Below, piece by piece: positions 8,626-16,858 of a DNA stretch of 42,357 bases. Within the stretch, counting starts at the first letter, position 1. Each line of letters starts with the position of its first letter. The notes under the pieces were generated by a model. It was given only the letters and a program-made list of their open reading frames with translations, had not been told where the DNA came from and searched no databases. The DNA comes from an uncultured Erysipelotrichaceae bacterium (lineage in GTDB: Bacteria > Bacillota_I > Bacilli_A > RF39 > UBA660), in NCBI GenBank assembly GCA_902776735.1, contig CACYRE010000002.1:1-42357 (forward strand), written 5' to 3'. A program made the position numbers and the translations under genes.

Positions 8626-8645
8626 AATGAAAAGGAGGGAATACA

Positions 8646-8861
8646 ATGGCAGAATTCAATCGTAGAAAGAAAAAAGTATGTGCTATGTGTACTGGAAAAA
8701 CCGTTGACTGGAAAGACACAGAAACACTAAAAAGATATACAAACGAAAAAGGAAAAATTTTACCAAGACGTGTTACAGGAAATTGTGCTGAACACCAAAG
8801 ATATATTGCTAAACAAGTAAAAAGAGCTCGTGCTGTAGCCTTAATGCCATATTCAAAATAG
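8646..8861 (+). CDS. rpsR: 30S ribosomal protein S18
   Basis: S18 forms a heterodimer with S6 on the small-subunit platform. Seen: [10 protein letters not shown] near the N-terminus, [15 protein letters not shown], and [23 protein letters not shown] at the C-terminal half (quoted in part: the key residues are the cysteine and histidine of CAEH). The CxxC plus CxxH set suggests a zinc-binding form. 71 aa, canonical. The ribosome binding site is AAGGAGG. Last gene of the operon; a terminator begins in the stop codon. Confidence 0.96.
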   Translation: MAEFNRRKKKVCAMCTGKTVDWKDTETLKRYTNEKGKILPRRVTGNCAEHQRYIAKQVKRARAVALMPYSK

Positions 8862-8891
8862 AAATGTTGAAAAATACATTTCTTTATTTTT
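8861..8891 (+). terminator. Terminator after rpsR
   Basis: GAAATGT (8861-8867) pairs with ACATTTC (8876-8882) and is followed by a T-rich tract. Confidence 0.7.
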
Positions 8892-8908
8892 ATCCATATC
8901 TATTTCAT

Positions 8909-8937
8909 TAGACAAACATACTAAATTATTATATAAT
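8909..8937 (+). promoter_or_regulatory. Promoter for the DHH-rplI-dnaB operon
   Basis: TAGACA (8909-8914, one mismatch from TTGACA) and TATAAT (8932-8937) with a 17-bp spacer, 26 bp before the start codon. Confidence 0.75.
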
Positions 8938-8962
8938 AAGAATAGACTTTGGAGGAGAGATA

Positions 8963-9946
8963 ATGGAAATAATCAAAGAAAGAAAAAAATTAAATAGAGC
9001 AATACGTCATGCCAAAAAAATATTTTTGATGGGACATAAAAACTTAGATTTAGATGCCTTGGGAAGTCAAATTGGTATGTATATGGTTTTAAAGAAAAAG
9101 AAAAAAGATTGTTATATAATAATTGATGATAAAGAACATGAAGCAGGAGTAGAAAAAATTCTAAGAGAACTTGATGGTGTAATTACAAAAATAAAAAGTT
9201 CTGAAATTGATGAAAATTTATCTCCAAATAATTCAAAAAATTTACTAATTATTTTAGATACTAATAAAACTGAGTTAGTTCAAAGTAAAGAAGCACTAAA
9301 TAAAATAAATAAAAAATTAGTAATCGATCATCATATATTAGGCAAAACAACTATAAAGAATGCCGATATTATTGATGACTCTAAAGCCTCAAGCACCTGT
9401 GAAATGATAACTAGCCTAATTGAATATTATGACGTAGAAGTGGATTCTTACTATGCTACAATACTATTATCAGGAATAGTTCTAGATACTAATAACTATA
9501 CATTAAATACTACTTCAGAAACATTTTACGCTTCATACTATCTATCATCACTTGGAGCAAGTGCAAAAAAAGTTCAATATTTACTAAAACAAGATATTGA
9601 AGAATATACTGAAAGACAAAAATTAATGGCTAATATTGAAACTATTAATGATATAATAGCTTTTACACATGCATCAACTAATACAATTTATAGAAAAGAA
9701 GATCTTGCTAAAGTAGCAGATACTTTACTCTTCTTTAATAACATTGAAGCATCATTTGTCATAGGAAAAATAGATAAAGAAACAGTAGGAATAAGTGCTA
9801 GAAGTTTAGGAAATTATGATATATTAAATGTATTAAAAAAATTTAATGGTGGAGGAGACACTAACTCAGGAGCTGCAACTGTAGAAAAATCAACTATTTC
9901 TAAAGTAGAACAAGAATTAAAAAAACTAATTAAAGAAGGTGAATGA
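8963..9946 (+). CDS. GdpP-like DHH/DHHA1 phosphodiesterase lacking sensor domains
   Basis: Catalytic part of a GdpP-type phosphodiesterase, a family that hydrolyses c-di-AMP or short oligonucleotides. Seen: GHKNLDLDALG (residues 24-34) with the metal-ligand H25, D29 and D31; D99 in IILDTN; DHH at 122-124; D175 in GIVLDTNNY; and a C-terminal DHHA1 domain. GdpP from Bacillus is about 660 aa, with two membrane helices, a PAS domain and a degenerate GGDEF; all of these are missing in this 327-aa protein. The DHHA1 GGGH motif reads GGGD (296-299). It occupies the gdpP position before rplI and overlaps or abuts it. An NrnA-like role is the alternative. Start: ATG after GGAGGAGA. Confidence 0.85.
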   Translation: MEIIKERKKLNRAIRHAKKIFLMGHKNLDLDALGSQIGMYMVLKKKKKDCYIIIDDKEHEAGVEKILRELDGVITKIKSSEIDENLSPNNSKNLLIILDTNKTELVQSKEALNKINKKLVIDHHILGKTTIKNADIIDDSKASSTCEMITSLIEYYDVEVDSYYATILLSGIVLDTNNYTLNTTSETFYASYYLSSLGASAKKVQYLLKQDIEEYTERQKLMANIETINDIIAFTHASTNTIYRKEDLAKVADTLLFFNNIEASFVIGKIDKETVGISARSLGNYDILNVLKKFNGGGDTNSGAATVEKSTISKVEQELKKLIKEGE

Positions 9947-9947
9947 G

Positions 9948-10388
9948 ATGGAAGTTATATTTATTAAAAATCTAAAAAACCAAGGAAAAGTAGGCCAAAT
10001 AAAAAAAGTAAAAGATGGTTATGCAGAAAATTACTTGATAAAAAATGGTTATGCTGTAAAAAAAACTAAAGAAAATTTAGCTAAATTAAATCATGAACAA
10101 GAAAAAAAAGCAAAACAAGATGAAAATAATAAAAAAGAAGCTGAAAGCCTAAAAAAAGAACTTTCTAAAGTAACATTAGAATTTAAAGTAAAAACAGGCG
10201 AAGCAGATAAAGTATTTGGAAGTATAAGTGCTAAACAAATAAAAGATGAATTAAAAAAACTTGGATTTAATATTGAAAAAAATGCTATTGAAATTTCTTC
10301 TCCAATAGCAACACTTGGTTTTCATAACATAAATATTACTCTATATCAAAATGTAGTTGCAACAATTAAAATACATGTAATAAAATAG
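9948..10388 (+). CDS. rplI: 50S ribosomal protein L9
   Basis: L9 binds 23S rRNA domain V and extends from the large subunit. Seen: N-terminal MEVIFIKNLKNQGKVGQ and VKDGYAENYLIKNGYA, a long charged connecting helix (about residues 42-78), and a C-terminal domain with GSISAKQI and KKLGFNIEKNAI. 146 aa, typical. I start at ATG 9948, since the family begins with M-x-VIF; a GTG nine bases upstream is in frame but overlaps the previous stop and would add three residues. Precedes dnaB as in Bacillus. Confidence 0.95.
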   Translation: MEVIFIKNLKNQGKVGQIKKVKDGYAENYLIKNGYAVKKTKENLAKLNHEQEKKAKQDENNKKEAESLKKELSKVTLEFKVKTGEADKVFGSISAKQIKDELKKLGFNIEKNAIEISSPIATLGFHNINITLYQNVVATIKIHVIK

Positions 10389-10398
10389 AGGTGATTAT

Positions 10399-11760
10399 AT
10401 GCCAATAAGGACATTACCAAACAATCAAGAGGCTGAAGCGTCAGTCCTAGGTGCTTGCTTTTTATCTAAATATGCCCTTCAAAAAGCTAGTGAGAATTTA
10501 ACAGTAGATTCATTTTATAATGAAAAAAACAGTAAAATATATGCAACTTTATTAGCTTTAATGGAAGAAAATACTCCTATCGATATAACAACAATTACCA
10601 GTGAATTGAAAAAGAAAAATGAATTAACTGAAGTAGGTGGAGTAGAATATATAACAGAAATAGTAAATTTCGTTCCAACAGCCAGCAATGTTGACTATTA
10701 TATTAAAACAGTTGAAGAATCAGCTATTCTTAGAAACTTAATCACAACTGCTGAAGAAATAGCAACAGAAGGGTATAGTAGTGATGAAACTGTTAATGAA
10801 ATTCTAGATAACTCTGAAAAGAAAATTTTAAATATAGTAAAAAACAGAAAAGCTAGTGAATTTAGAACTATTAAAGATGTTTTAATTAAAACACAATCAG
10901 ATCTAGAAAGATTATCTGAAAATAAAGGCGAGATTACAGGGCTCGCAACAGGTTGGTATGACTTTGATAAACTTACAACTGGCCTTCATCCTAATGAATT
11001 CATTATTATTGCTGCTCGTCCAGCTATGGGAAAAACAGCATTTGCCCTAAATCTTGCTACACACGTTGCCATGACTCAAGACAAGTCAGTTGCCTTATTC
11101 AACTTAGAAATGAGTGCTGAACAACTTGCTATGAGAATATTATCAAGTCTTGGTCAAATAGAAGGATTTAAATTAAGAACTGGAAACTTAATGAACCAAG
11201 ACTGGAGAAGAATTAATGAAGCATCTTCTCAACTATCAAATACTAATTTAGTTATAGATGATACTCCAGGTATAACAATTGGAGAAATAAGAGCTAAATG
11301 TCGTAGACTTGCCAGTAGTGAAAAAGGATTATCATTAGTAATAATCGACTATCTTCAGTTAATATCAGGTGGTAAAAACTATGGTACCAATAGACAACAA
11401 GAAGTATCAGATATATCAAGGAGCTTAAAAACACTAGCAATGGAATTACAAGTACCAGTCATAGCTCTTTCACAATTATCTCGAGGTGTTGAAGCCAGAG
11501 AAGACAAAAGACCTTTAATGAGCGATTTACGTGAATCAGGTTCAATTGAACAAGATGCTGACATAGTTGCCTTTCTTTATCGTGATGATTATTATAATAA
11601 AGAAGCAAGAACAGATGACAACAATAGTATTAGTGAATTAATAATAGGAAAGCATCGTAATGGCCCAACCGCAACAATTGAACTACTATTTAAAAAGAAT
11701 ACATCAACATTCCTAAATTTAAGAAAAGAAAATAATATGGAGGGAAAATCTAGTGAATAA
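10399..11760 (+). CDS. dnaB: Replicative DNA helicase DnaB (DnaC in Bacillus)
   Basis: Hexameric helicase that unwinds DNA ahead of the replication fork. Seen: N-terminal primase-interacting domain beginning with PNNQEAEASVLGACF; linker helix; RecA-like motor with ARPAMGKTAF (residues 206-215, Walker A GKT at 211-213), LEMSAEQL, IIDYLQLI (Walker B) and the C-terminal QLSRGVEAREDKRP and IGKHRNGPT motifs. 453 aa, canonical, no intein. The ribosome binding site is AGAGGTGAT. It ends by overlapping the M23 peptidase gene by 8 bp. Confidence 0.98.
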   Translation: MPIRTLPNNQEAEASVLGACFLSKYALQKASENLTVDSFYNEKNSKIYATLLALMEENTPIDITTITSELKKKNELTEVGGVEYITEIVNFVPTASNVDYYIKTVEESAILRNLITTAEEIATEGYSSDETVNEILDNSEKKILNIVKNRKASEFRTIKDVLIKTQSDLERLSENKGEITGLATGWYDFDKLTTGLHPNEFIIIAARPAMGKTAFALNLATHVAMTQDKSVALFNLEMSAEQLAMRILSSLGQIEGFKLRTGNLMNQDWRRINEASSQLSNTNLVIDDTPGITIGEIRAKCRRLASSEKGLSLVIIDYLQLISGGKNYGTNRQQEVSDISRSLKTLAMELQVPVIALSQLSRGVEAREDKRPLMSDLRESGSIEQDADIVAFLYRDDYYNKEARTDDNNSISELIIGKHRNGPTATIELLFKKNTSTFLNLRKENNMEGKSSE

Positions 11761-13228
11761 AAAAAGTAAATTAATTTTTATAATATTTTTATCAGTTATA
11801 TTAATTTCTACAACTGGTTTTACCAAAATAGAGTCAAAACCAAGAATTCTTTATAGAGTCTATTTAAAAGGAGAATCATTAGGACTAATCAAATCCAAGA
11901 AAAAATTAGAAGAATATATTAATAAAGAACAAGATTCTATTAAAAAGAAATATAATGTAAATAATGTATATCCACCCGAGGACTTAAGTATAGAAAAAGA
12001 AATTACTTATTCTAATGACATTAAATCAATAAACAAAATATATGAAGAAATTAAAGATATTTCCCCATTTACTATTAAAGGTTATCTCATAAAGATAAGA
12101 GGACTAGATACAATAGATAGCACAACCGGTAAAAAAATAAAAGGAAAAGTACAGACTATATATGTCATTGATAAAAGTATTTTTACAAATTCTATGCAAA
12201 ATACAGCTAAATCTTTTGTAACAGATGGAGATTATACTAACTATTCTAATAATACTCAAAAAGAAATAAAAGATACAGGAAAAATTATTGAAAATATCGC
12301 TGTACAAAATAAAATAACTATAAAAAAAGGTAATATTCCAGTAGATAAAAAAATATATCAAACAGAAGAAGAATTAAGTAAATATCTACTTTTTGGAACA
12401 GAAAAAGAACAAGGTACTTATACAGTAAAAACAGGAGACACTATTTCGGATGTAGCATTTAACAATAAAGTTTCAACAGAAGAATTATTAATAGCTAATC
12501 CTAATTTAAAAGATGAAAATAGTTTACTTTCACCAGGACAAGTAATAACAATAGGTATTCTAAAACCTCAAGTAAGTATTGAAGAACAAGAACACGTAGT
12601 TGAATATGAAACTCAAAACTATACTACAGAAACTCAAATTGATAACAGTAAGCCAGCGGGTTATGAAGAAACTACTCAAAAAGGAGTAGCTGGAGAAAAT
12701 AAAGTAACTAAAAAGATTCAAAAAGTTAATGGTGAAATAGTAAATACAGTTACAGTATCGACTGAAGTAATAAAAGAACCAATAAAAGAAATAATTACAA
12801 AAAGCGACAAGGTGGCAGGATATGGTTCTGTTGTTGCAACACGTGGACAATGGGGTTGGCCAGCAACTTGTTCATCTGTATCTAGTGGATTTGGATGGAG
12901 ATGGGGAGCACTTCATGACGGAACAGATATTGCTGGATGTGGATATGGATCAAATATCTTTGCTGCTCAAGCAGGAACTGTAGTTCAATCTTCTTCTAAA
13001 TTTGATAATGGTCAATATATTACAATTGATCACCATAATGGTTACTATACTATGTATGCCCATTTATCAGCAAGATATGCCAAAGTAGGCGACTATGTTG
13101 AGAAAGGACAAGTAATTGGAGCAATGGGACAAACTGGTTTCGCAACAGGAGTTCATCTACACTTCGCAATTTGGCGAGGATATCCTTATCGAGGAGGAGT
13201 AGCGCAAAACGCTATGAATTATTATTAA
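11753..13228 (+). CDS. Secreted cell-wall endopeptidase: LysM, G5 and M23 domains
   Basis: A membrane-anchored or secreted murein hydrolase. Seen: an N-terminal hydrophobic signal or anchor (about residues 7-22); an unassigned region; a LysM peptidoglycan-binding domain (222-267); a G5-like domain (about 275-345); and a C-terminal M23 metallopeptidase with H388 and D392 (HxxxD), H437 in YAHL, and H468/H470 (HLH). All zinc and catalytic residues are present, so it should be active, probably as a DD- or DL-endopeptidase. Start: GTG inside dnaB, with ATGGAGGG upstream; the overlap couples it to dnaB. It lies just before walJ, where many Bacilli have walR-walK-walH-walI. Confidence 0.88.
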   Translation: MNKKSKLIFIIFLSVILISTTGFTKIESKPRILYRVYLKGESLGLIKSKKKLEEYINKEQDSIKKKYNVNNVYPPEDLSIEKEITYSNDIKSINKIYEEIKDISPFTIKGYLIKIRGLDTIDSTTGKKIKGKVQTIYVIDKSIFTNSMQNTAKSFVTDGDYTNYSNNTQKEIKDTGKIIENIAVQNKITIKKGNIPVDKKIYQTEEELSKYLLFGTEKEQGTYTVKTGDTISDVAFNNKVSTEELLIANPNLKDENSLLSPGQVITIGILKPQVSIEEQEHVVEYETQNYTTETQIDNSKPAGYEETTQKGVAGENKVTKKIQKVNGEIVNTVTVSTEVIKEPIKEIITKSDKVAGYGSVVATRGQWGWPATCSSVSSGFGWRWGALHDGTDIAGCGYGSNIFAAQAGTVVQSSSKFDNGQYITIDHHNGYYTMYAHLSARYAKVGDYVEKGQVIGAMGQTGFATGVHLHFAIWRGYPYRGGVAQNAMNYY

Positions 13229-13229
13229 A

Positions 13230-13985
13230 ATGAAAGTACAAACAATCGCAAGTGGATCAAAAGGAAATTGTACAATCGTATTAGGAAGTAGTGCAAACTT
13301 AATAATTGATATGGGAATTTCCTATAGAACATTAAAAAAAGTTCTAGAAGAAAATTCCCTTTCTTTTACAGATTTTTCTGCTATTTTAATAACACATTGT
13401 CATAAAGATCATACCAGTGGCCTATCATCCCTTTTATCTCATACAAAATTAAAAGTATTTATTTCAGAAAAAATGTATGATAGCCTAAAAGAAATTGTCC
13501 CATATACCAGTTGCAATTTTATTGATCAAGACTTTGCAATAAATGATATTAATATAAAACTATTACCAACATCTCATGATGCACCATCATCCACTGGTTT
13601 CCTAATAAAAGAAGAAAATAGAAGCCTTGTCTATATAACAGATACAGGCTACATTAATAGAAAAATTCTAAATAAAATTGTAAATGTAAATTGTTATATA
13701 ATAGAAAGTAATCATGACGAAGTTATGTTAATGGATGGACCATATCCTAGATTTCTAAAGGAAAGAGTAATTAGTGATAAAGGGCATCTTTCTAATAAAA
13801 CAACAGCCAAATATTTATCTAAAATAGTTGGTCCAAATACTAAAAACATAATTCTAGCTCATAGAAGTGAAACAAATAATACAGAAGAAAAAATAAAAGA
13901 AGCCATAGAAGAAGTAAACTTAAGAGAAGATATAAATGTTATAATTGCTAAACAAAATGAACCATCTCCCTTAATAGAAATATAG
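13230..13985 (+). CDS. walJ: Metallo-beta-lactamase-fold protein WalJ (YycJ)
   Basis: A metallo-beta-lactamase-fold hydrolase of the YycJ/WalJ family, related to nucleases and implicated in coordinating cell division with replication in Gram-positives. Seen: start VQTIASGSKGNCTIV, HCHKDHTSG metal-binding motif (HxHxDH type, residues about 51-59), SHDAPSSTGF, ITDTGYIN, and C-terminal LAHRSETNN. 251 aa, slightly shorter than Bacillus WalJ (about 264). It begins two bases after the M23 stop without a clear ribosome binding site, so is likely translationally coupled. Followed by rlmH, as in many Bacilli, but without the walRK two-component genes upstream. Confidence 0.9.
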   Translation: MKVQTIASGSKGNCTIVLGSSANLIIDMGISYRTLKKVLEENSLSFTDFSAILITHCHKDHTSGLSSLLSHTKLKVFISEKMYDSLKEIVPYTSCNFIDQDFAINDINIKLLPTSHDAPSSTGFLIKEENRSLVYITDTGYINRKILNKIVNVNCYIIESNHDEVMLMDGPYPRFLKERVISDKGHLSNKTTAKYLSKIVGPNTKNIILAHRSETNNTEEKIKEAIEEVNLREDINVIIAKQNEPSPLIEI

Positions 13986-13993
13986 AGGTAAAA

Positions 13994-14449
13994 ATGATAA
14001 AGATAATAACAATAGGTAGTATAAAAGAAAAATATTTAAAAGATGCTATTAATGAATATTTAAAAAGACTGAAAAAATATACAGAAATTGAAATAATTGA
14101 ATTAAAAGATGAAGGACTAGTAGAAAAAGATAAAGCAATTAAATTAGAAGGACAGAAAATAGAAAGATATCTAAATAATAAAGATTATATTATAACATTA
14201 GAAATAGAAGGTAAGGAACTAACGTCCTTAGAATTTGCTTCTAAATTAGATAATATATTTATAGCTCATAGTAATATAACTTTTATTATAGGTGGAAGTT
14301 ATGGCTTATCTAATCAGATTAAAGAAAAATCTAATTTTCATCTTTCGTTTTCTAAAATGACCTTTCCACATCAATTATTTAGATTAATTCTCTTAGAACA
14401 AATATACAGATCATTTAAAATAAATAATAATGAGAGTTATCATAAGTAA
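13994..14449 (+). CDS. rlmH: 23S rRNA (pseudouridine1915-N3)-methyltransferase RlmH
   Basis: SPOUT-class methyltransferase that modifies position 1915 in 23S rRNA helix 69 on assembled ribosomes. Seen: IKIITIGSIKEKYLKDAINEY-like N-terminus, FIIGGSYGLS SAM-binding loop, and the C-terminal FPHQLFRLILLEQIYRSFKI (20 residues) ending YHK, where the last histidine and lysine are characteristic. 151 aa, close to the usual 155-159. In staphylococci the 3' end of this gene is the SCC insertion site; here ung follows directly, so no insertion is present. Confidence 0.96.
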   Translation: MIKIITIGSIKEKYLKDAINEYLKRLKKYTEIEIIELKDEGLVEKDKAIKLEGQKIERYLNNKDYIITLEIEGKELTSLEFASKLDNIFIAHSNITFIIGGSYGLSNQIKEKSNFHLSFSKMTFPHQLFRLILLEQIYRSFKINNNESYHK

Positions 14450-14469
14450 AATAAGAAAAGAGGAATAAT

Positions 14470-15132
14470 ATGATTGGTAATAATTGGGACATTAAATTAA
14501 AAGATGAATTTAAAAAGGAATATTTTACTAATTTAATGAACTTTATTAAAAATGAATATAAAACAAAGACCATTTATCCAAAACAGAATGAAGTATTTAA
14601 TGCCTTCAGATATACTGATTTTAATAATGTAAAGGTAGTAATTATAGGTCAAGACCCATATCATGGCCCAAATCAAGCAGAAGGCTTATCTTTCTCAGTA
14701 AGTAATGAAGTATTAAAACCACCTTCACTACAAAACATTTTTAAAGAACTAGAAAGTGACTTAGGAATACCATTTCCTAAACATAATTCATTAAAACCTT
14801 GGGCCAAACAAGGAGTTCTTTTATTAAATGCTGTCTTAACAGTAGAAGAACACAAACCAACATCCCATAAAGATAAAGGCTGGGAAACATTTACTGACGA
14901 TGTAATTAAAATTATAAATAAAAAACAACAGCCAGTTGTCTTTATACTCTGGGGAGCATTCGCTAGAAGCAAAAAAAATCTAATTACCAATCCTAAACAT
15001 TTAATTATTGAATCAGCTCATCCATCACCATTCTCCGCAAGAAATGGTTTCTTTGGAAGTAAGCCATTCTCTAGAACTAATGAATTTTTAAGAAAAAACA
15101 ATCTAAAAGAAATAGATTGGCGTATAGAATAG
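14470..15132 (+). CDS. ung: Uracil-DNA glycosylase (family 1)
   Basis: Removes uracil from DNA to start base-excision repair. Seen: catalytic water-activating loop GQDPYHGPNQAEGLSFSV (residues about 61-78), LLLNAVLTVEEHKPTSH uracil-recognition region, and the HPSPFSARNGFFG leucine/phenylalanine intercalation loop. 220 aa, standard. The ribosome binding site is AGAGGAATAAT and the gap to rlmH is 20 bp, so it is the last gene of the dnaB operon. Confidence 0.97.
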   Translation: MIGNNWDIKLKDEFKKEYFTNLMNFIKNEYKTKTIYPKQNEVFNAFRYTDFNNVKVVIIGQDPYHGPNQAEGLSFSVSNEVLKPPSLQNIFKELESDLGIPFPKHNSLKPWAKQGVLLLNAVLTVEEHKPTSHKDKGWETFTDDVIKIINKKQQPVVFILWGAFARSKKNLITNPKHLIIESAHPSPFSARNGFFGSKPFSRTNEFLRKNNLKEIDWRIE

Positions 15133-15229
15133 AATTAAATTAACTATATTTTACACTTTTCTTGTGGAAAAAGTAAAAATCACTTTAATTAAAAATTTAA
15201 ATAGTTTATATTAAAGATGGAGGAATAAT

Positions 15230-16117
15230 ATGAATATAGAAAAATTAGAAATAGTAAAAAATAGACTAGGCTTTATCGCAGCACTAGACCAATCAGGAGG
15301 AAGTTCAGCAAAAACTTTGGAAAAATATGGAATACCTGCAAGCTCTTACAATAGCGAAGAAGAAATGTTTAGTTTAATCCATGAAATGAGAGCTCGTGTA
15401 ATAACTTCCCCTAAATTTAATAGTGAACATATCCTAGGTACAATATTATTTTATAAAACTATGATGAGTAAAATAAATGGTGAATACACTTCTGACTATT
15501 TATGGAATCAAAAACATATCGTCTCATTCCTAAAAGTAGATAAAGGACTTCTAGATGAAGAAAATGGTGTTAAATTAATGAAACCTATTCCAGATTTAGA
15601 AGAACAATTAGATGAAGCAGTAAAGAAAAATATTTTTGGTACTAAAATGCGTAGTGTAATTTATACTGCTAACGAAAAAGGAATTGAAGATATTGTTAAT
15701 CAACAATTTAAATTTGCAGAAATTATTTGTAATAAGGGACTTGTTCCAATAATTGAACCAGAAGTAGATATTAATTCTAAAGATAAGAATGAAGCAGAAC
15801 ATATATTACTAGAAAAAATAAATAATAAATTAACTAATTGGGATAAAAATAAAAAAATAATGTTTAAGTTTACAATACCAACAGAAGATAATTTGTATTT
15901 ATCCCTTACTAATAATGAATCAGTAGTTAGAGTAGTTGCTTTATCAGGTGGCTATGATATTGATACAGCATGTAATCTACTTTCTAAAAATCATAATATG
16001 ATCGCAAGCTTTTCAAGAGCTTTACTTGAAAAATTAAATGTAAATCAAACAGAAGAAGAATTTAATAATGCCCTAGAAAGTGCCATTATAAAGATATATA
16101 CTGCTTCTATTAAATAA
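15230..16117 (+). CDS. fda: Fructose-bisphosphate aldolase class I
   Basis: Glycolytic aldolase that cleaves fructose 1,6-bisphosphate through a Schiff base. Seen: FIAALDQSGGSSAKTLEKYG start, LKVDKGL, GTKMRS, IIEPEVDIN, and MFKFTIPT with the predicted Schiff-base lysine K213, matching the S. aureus class I enzyme in length (295 aa) and motifs. This is the small bacterial class I type rather than the zinc-dependent class II enzyme usual in Bacillus. The ribosome binding site is GGAGGAATAAT. It appears to be a single-gene unit; the 97-bp upstream gap holds AT-rich inverted repeats but no promoter I can defend. Confidence 0.95.
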   Translation: MNIEKLEIVKNRLGFIAALDQSGGSSAKTLEKYGIPASSYNSEEEMFSLIHEMRARVITSPKFNSEHILGTILFYKTMMSKINGEYTSDYLWNQKHIVSFLKVDKGLLDEENGVKLMKPIPDLEEQLDEAVKKNIFGTKMRSVIYTANEKGIEDIVNQQFKFAEIICNKGLVPIIEPEVDINSKDKNEAEHILLEKINNKLTNWDKNKKIMFKFTIPTEDNLYLSLTNNESVVRVVALSGGYDIDTACNLLSKNHNMIASFSRALLEKLNVNQTEEEFNNALESAIIKIYTASIK

Positions 16118-16136
16118 CAGGCTATACTGTTTTTTA
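16116..16136 (+). terminator. Weak terminator after fda
   Basis: AACAG and CTGTT form a 5-bp stem around a 6-base loop and run into six T residues. The hairpin overlaps the stop codon. The stem is short, so confidence is limited. Confidence 0.45.
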
Positions 16137-16175
16137 TACAAAAAATATTATTAGTTGGAAAAAAGACTTTCTATA

Positions 16176-16204
16176 TTTACTTTAAAATTAATTTTAAATA
16201 TAAT
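16176..16204 (+). promoter_or_regulatory. Promoter for the DUF308 gene
   Basis: TTTACT (16176-16181) and TATAAT (16199-16204) with a 17-bp spacer, 23 bp before the start codon. Confidence 0.5.
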
Positions 16205-16226
16205 TTAAATAGAAAGGAAGAAATAT

Positions 16227-16784
16227 ATGAGAGATATTGTAAAAAAGTTTTCTAATTCAATTATAATTGTTTCTATACTATCAATTATCTTAGGACTAAT
16301 ATTTATTGCATACCCAGATACATCAATGAAAACAATAGGTACAATAATTGCTTTATATATGATTGGACAAGGTATAGTTTTATGTATCTTTGATTTTCAA
16401 ACAAGAAATATTCCACTTCCAATAGATAGTTTATTTAGTGGAATTTTATCAATTATCTTAGGAATTATAATTATGATGTATCCTACAAGTATAGCAACTC
16501 TAGTAACTATAATGCTTGGAATATACATACTAGCATCAAGTATTAACTATATTAGATTATCTATTGAGTTAAAAGATGAAGATATACCTTGGATATTAAT
16601 GTTAATAATAGGAATACTTGATTTAATAGCTGGATTTATAATTATATTTAATCCGTTTGAAGCATCTATTTCTTTGGCAATATTTATAGGAATTATCTTA
16701 ATAGTAAATGCTATATGTAATATAATTGATACATTAACTTTAAGAAACAATATAAAAAAGATAAAGAAATATTTTGAAGATTAA
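16227..16784 (+). CDS. HdeD-like DUF308 membrane protein
   Basis: A 185-aa membrane protein with about six hydrophobic segments in three repeated hairpins. Each pair carries a short turn with a conserved proline: AYPDTSM (about 28-34), MYPTSIA (about 84-90) and FNPFEAS (about 142-148). This repeat pattern is that of DUF308, the family of the acid-resistance protein HdeD. The biochemical role is unknown. The start ATG follows AGAAAGGAAG. It has its own promoter and a strong terminator, and converges on pta, so it appears to be monocistronic. Confidence 0.75.
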   Translation: MRDIVKKFSNSIIIVSILSIILGLIFIAYPDTSMKTIGTIIALYMIGQGIVLCIFDFQTRNIPLPIDSLFSGILSIILGIIIMMYPTSIATLVTIMLGIYILASSINYIRLSIELKDEDIPWILMLIIGILDLIAGFIIIFNPFEASISLAIFIGIILIVNAICNIIDTLTLRNNIKKIKKYFED

Positions 16785-16792
16785 TTATTTTG

Positions 16793-16825
16793 AAGAACTA
16801 TTATTTTAGAGTAATAGTTCTTTTT
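16793..16825 (+). terminator. Terminator after the DUF308 gene
   Basis: An 11-bp perfect stem, AAGAACTATTA (16793-16803) with TAATAGTTCTT (16812-16822), followed by T residues. Confidence 0.85.
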
Positions 16826-16830
16826 ATATT

Positions 16831-16858
16831 AAAAAATCCACAGAATTTGTGGATTTTT
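16831..16858 (-). terminator. Terminator after pta (minus strand)
   Basis: AAAAATCCACA (16832-16842) pairs with TGTGGATTTTT (16848-16858). Read on the minus strand it lies at the pta stop codon and ends in a T run. Together with the neighbouring plus-strand terminator it separates the convergent genes. Confidence 0.85.

Noticed and set aside
8444-8665. A 73-codon frame overlapping the end of ssb
   Set aside because: It is a shifted frame over the SSB linker and has no ribosome binding site; ssb is certain in the other frame.
12839-12844. CACGTG core, which occurs in parS
   Set aside because: The flanks do not match TGTTTCACGTGAAACA, and the site is inside coding sequence. The same holds for the CACGTG at about 28990.
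14430-14449. SCC-type attachment site at the end of rlmH
   Set aside because: The next gene, ung, follows after 20 bp and no insertion or recombinase is nearby.
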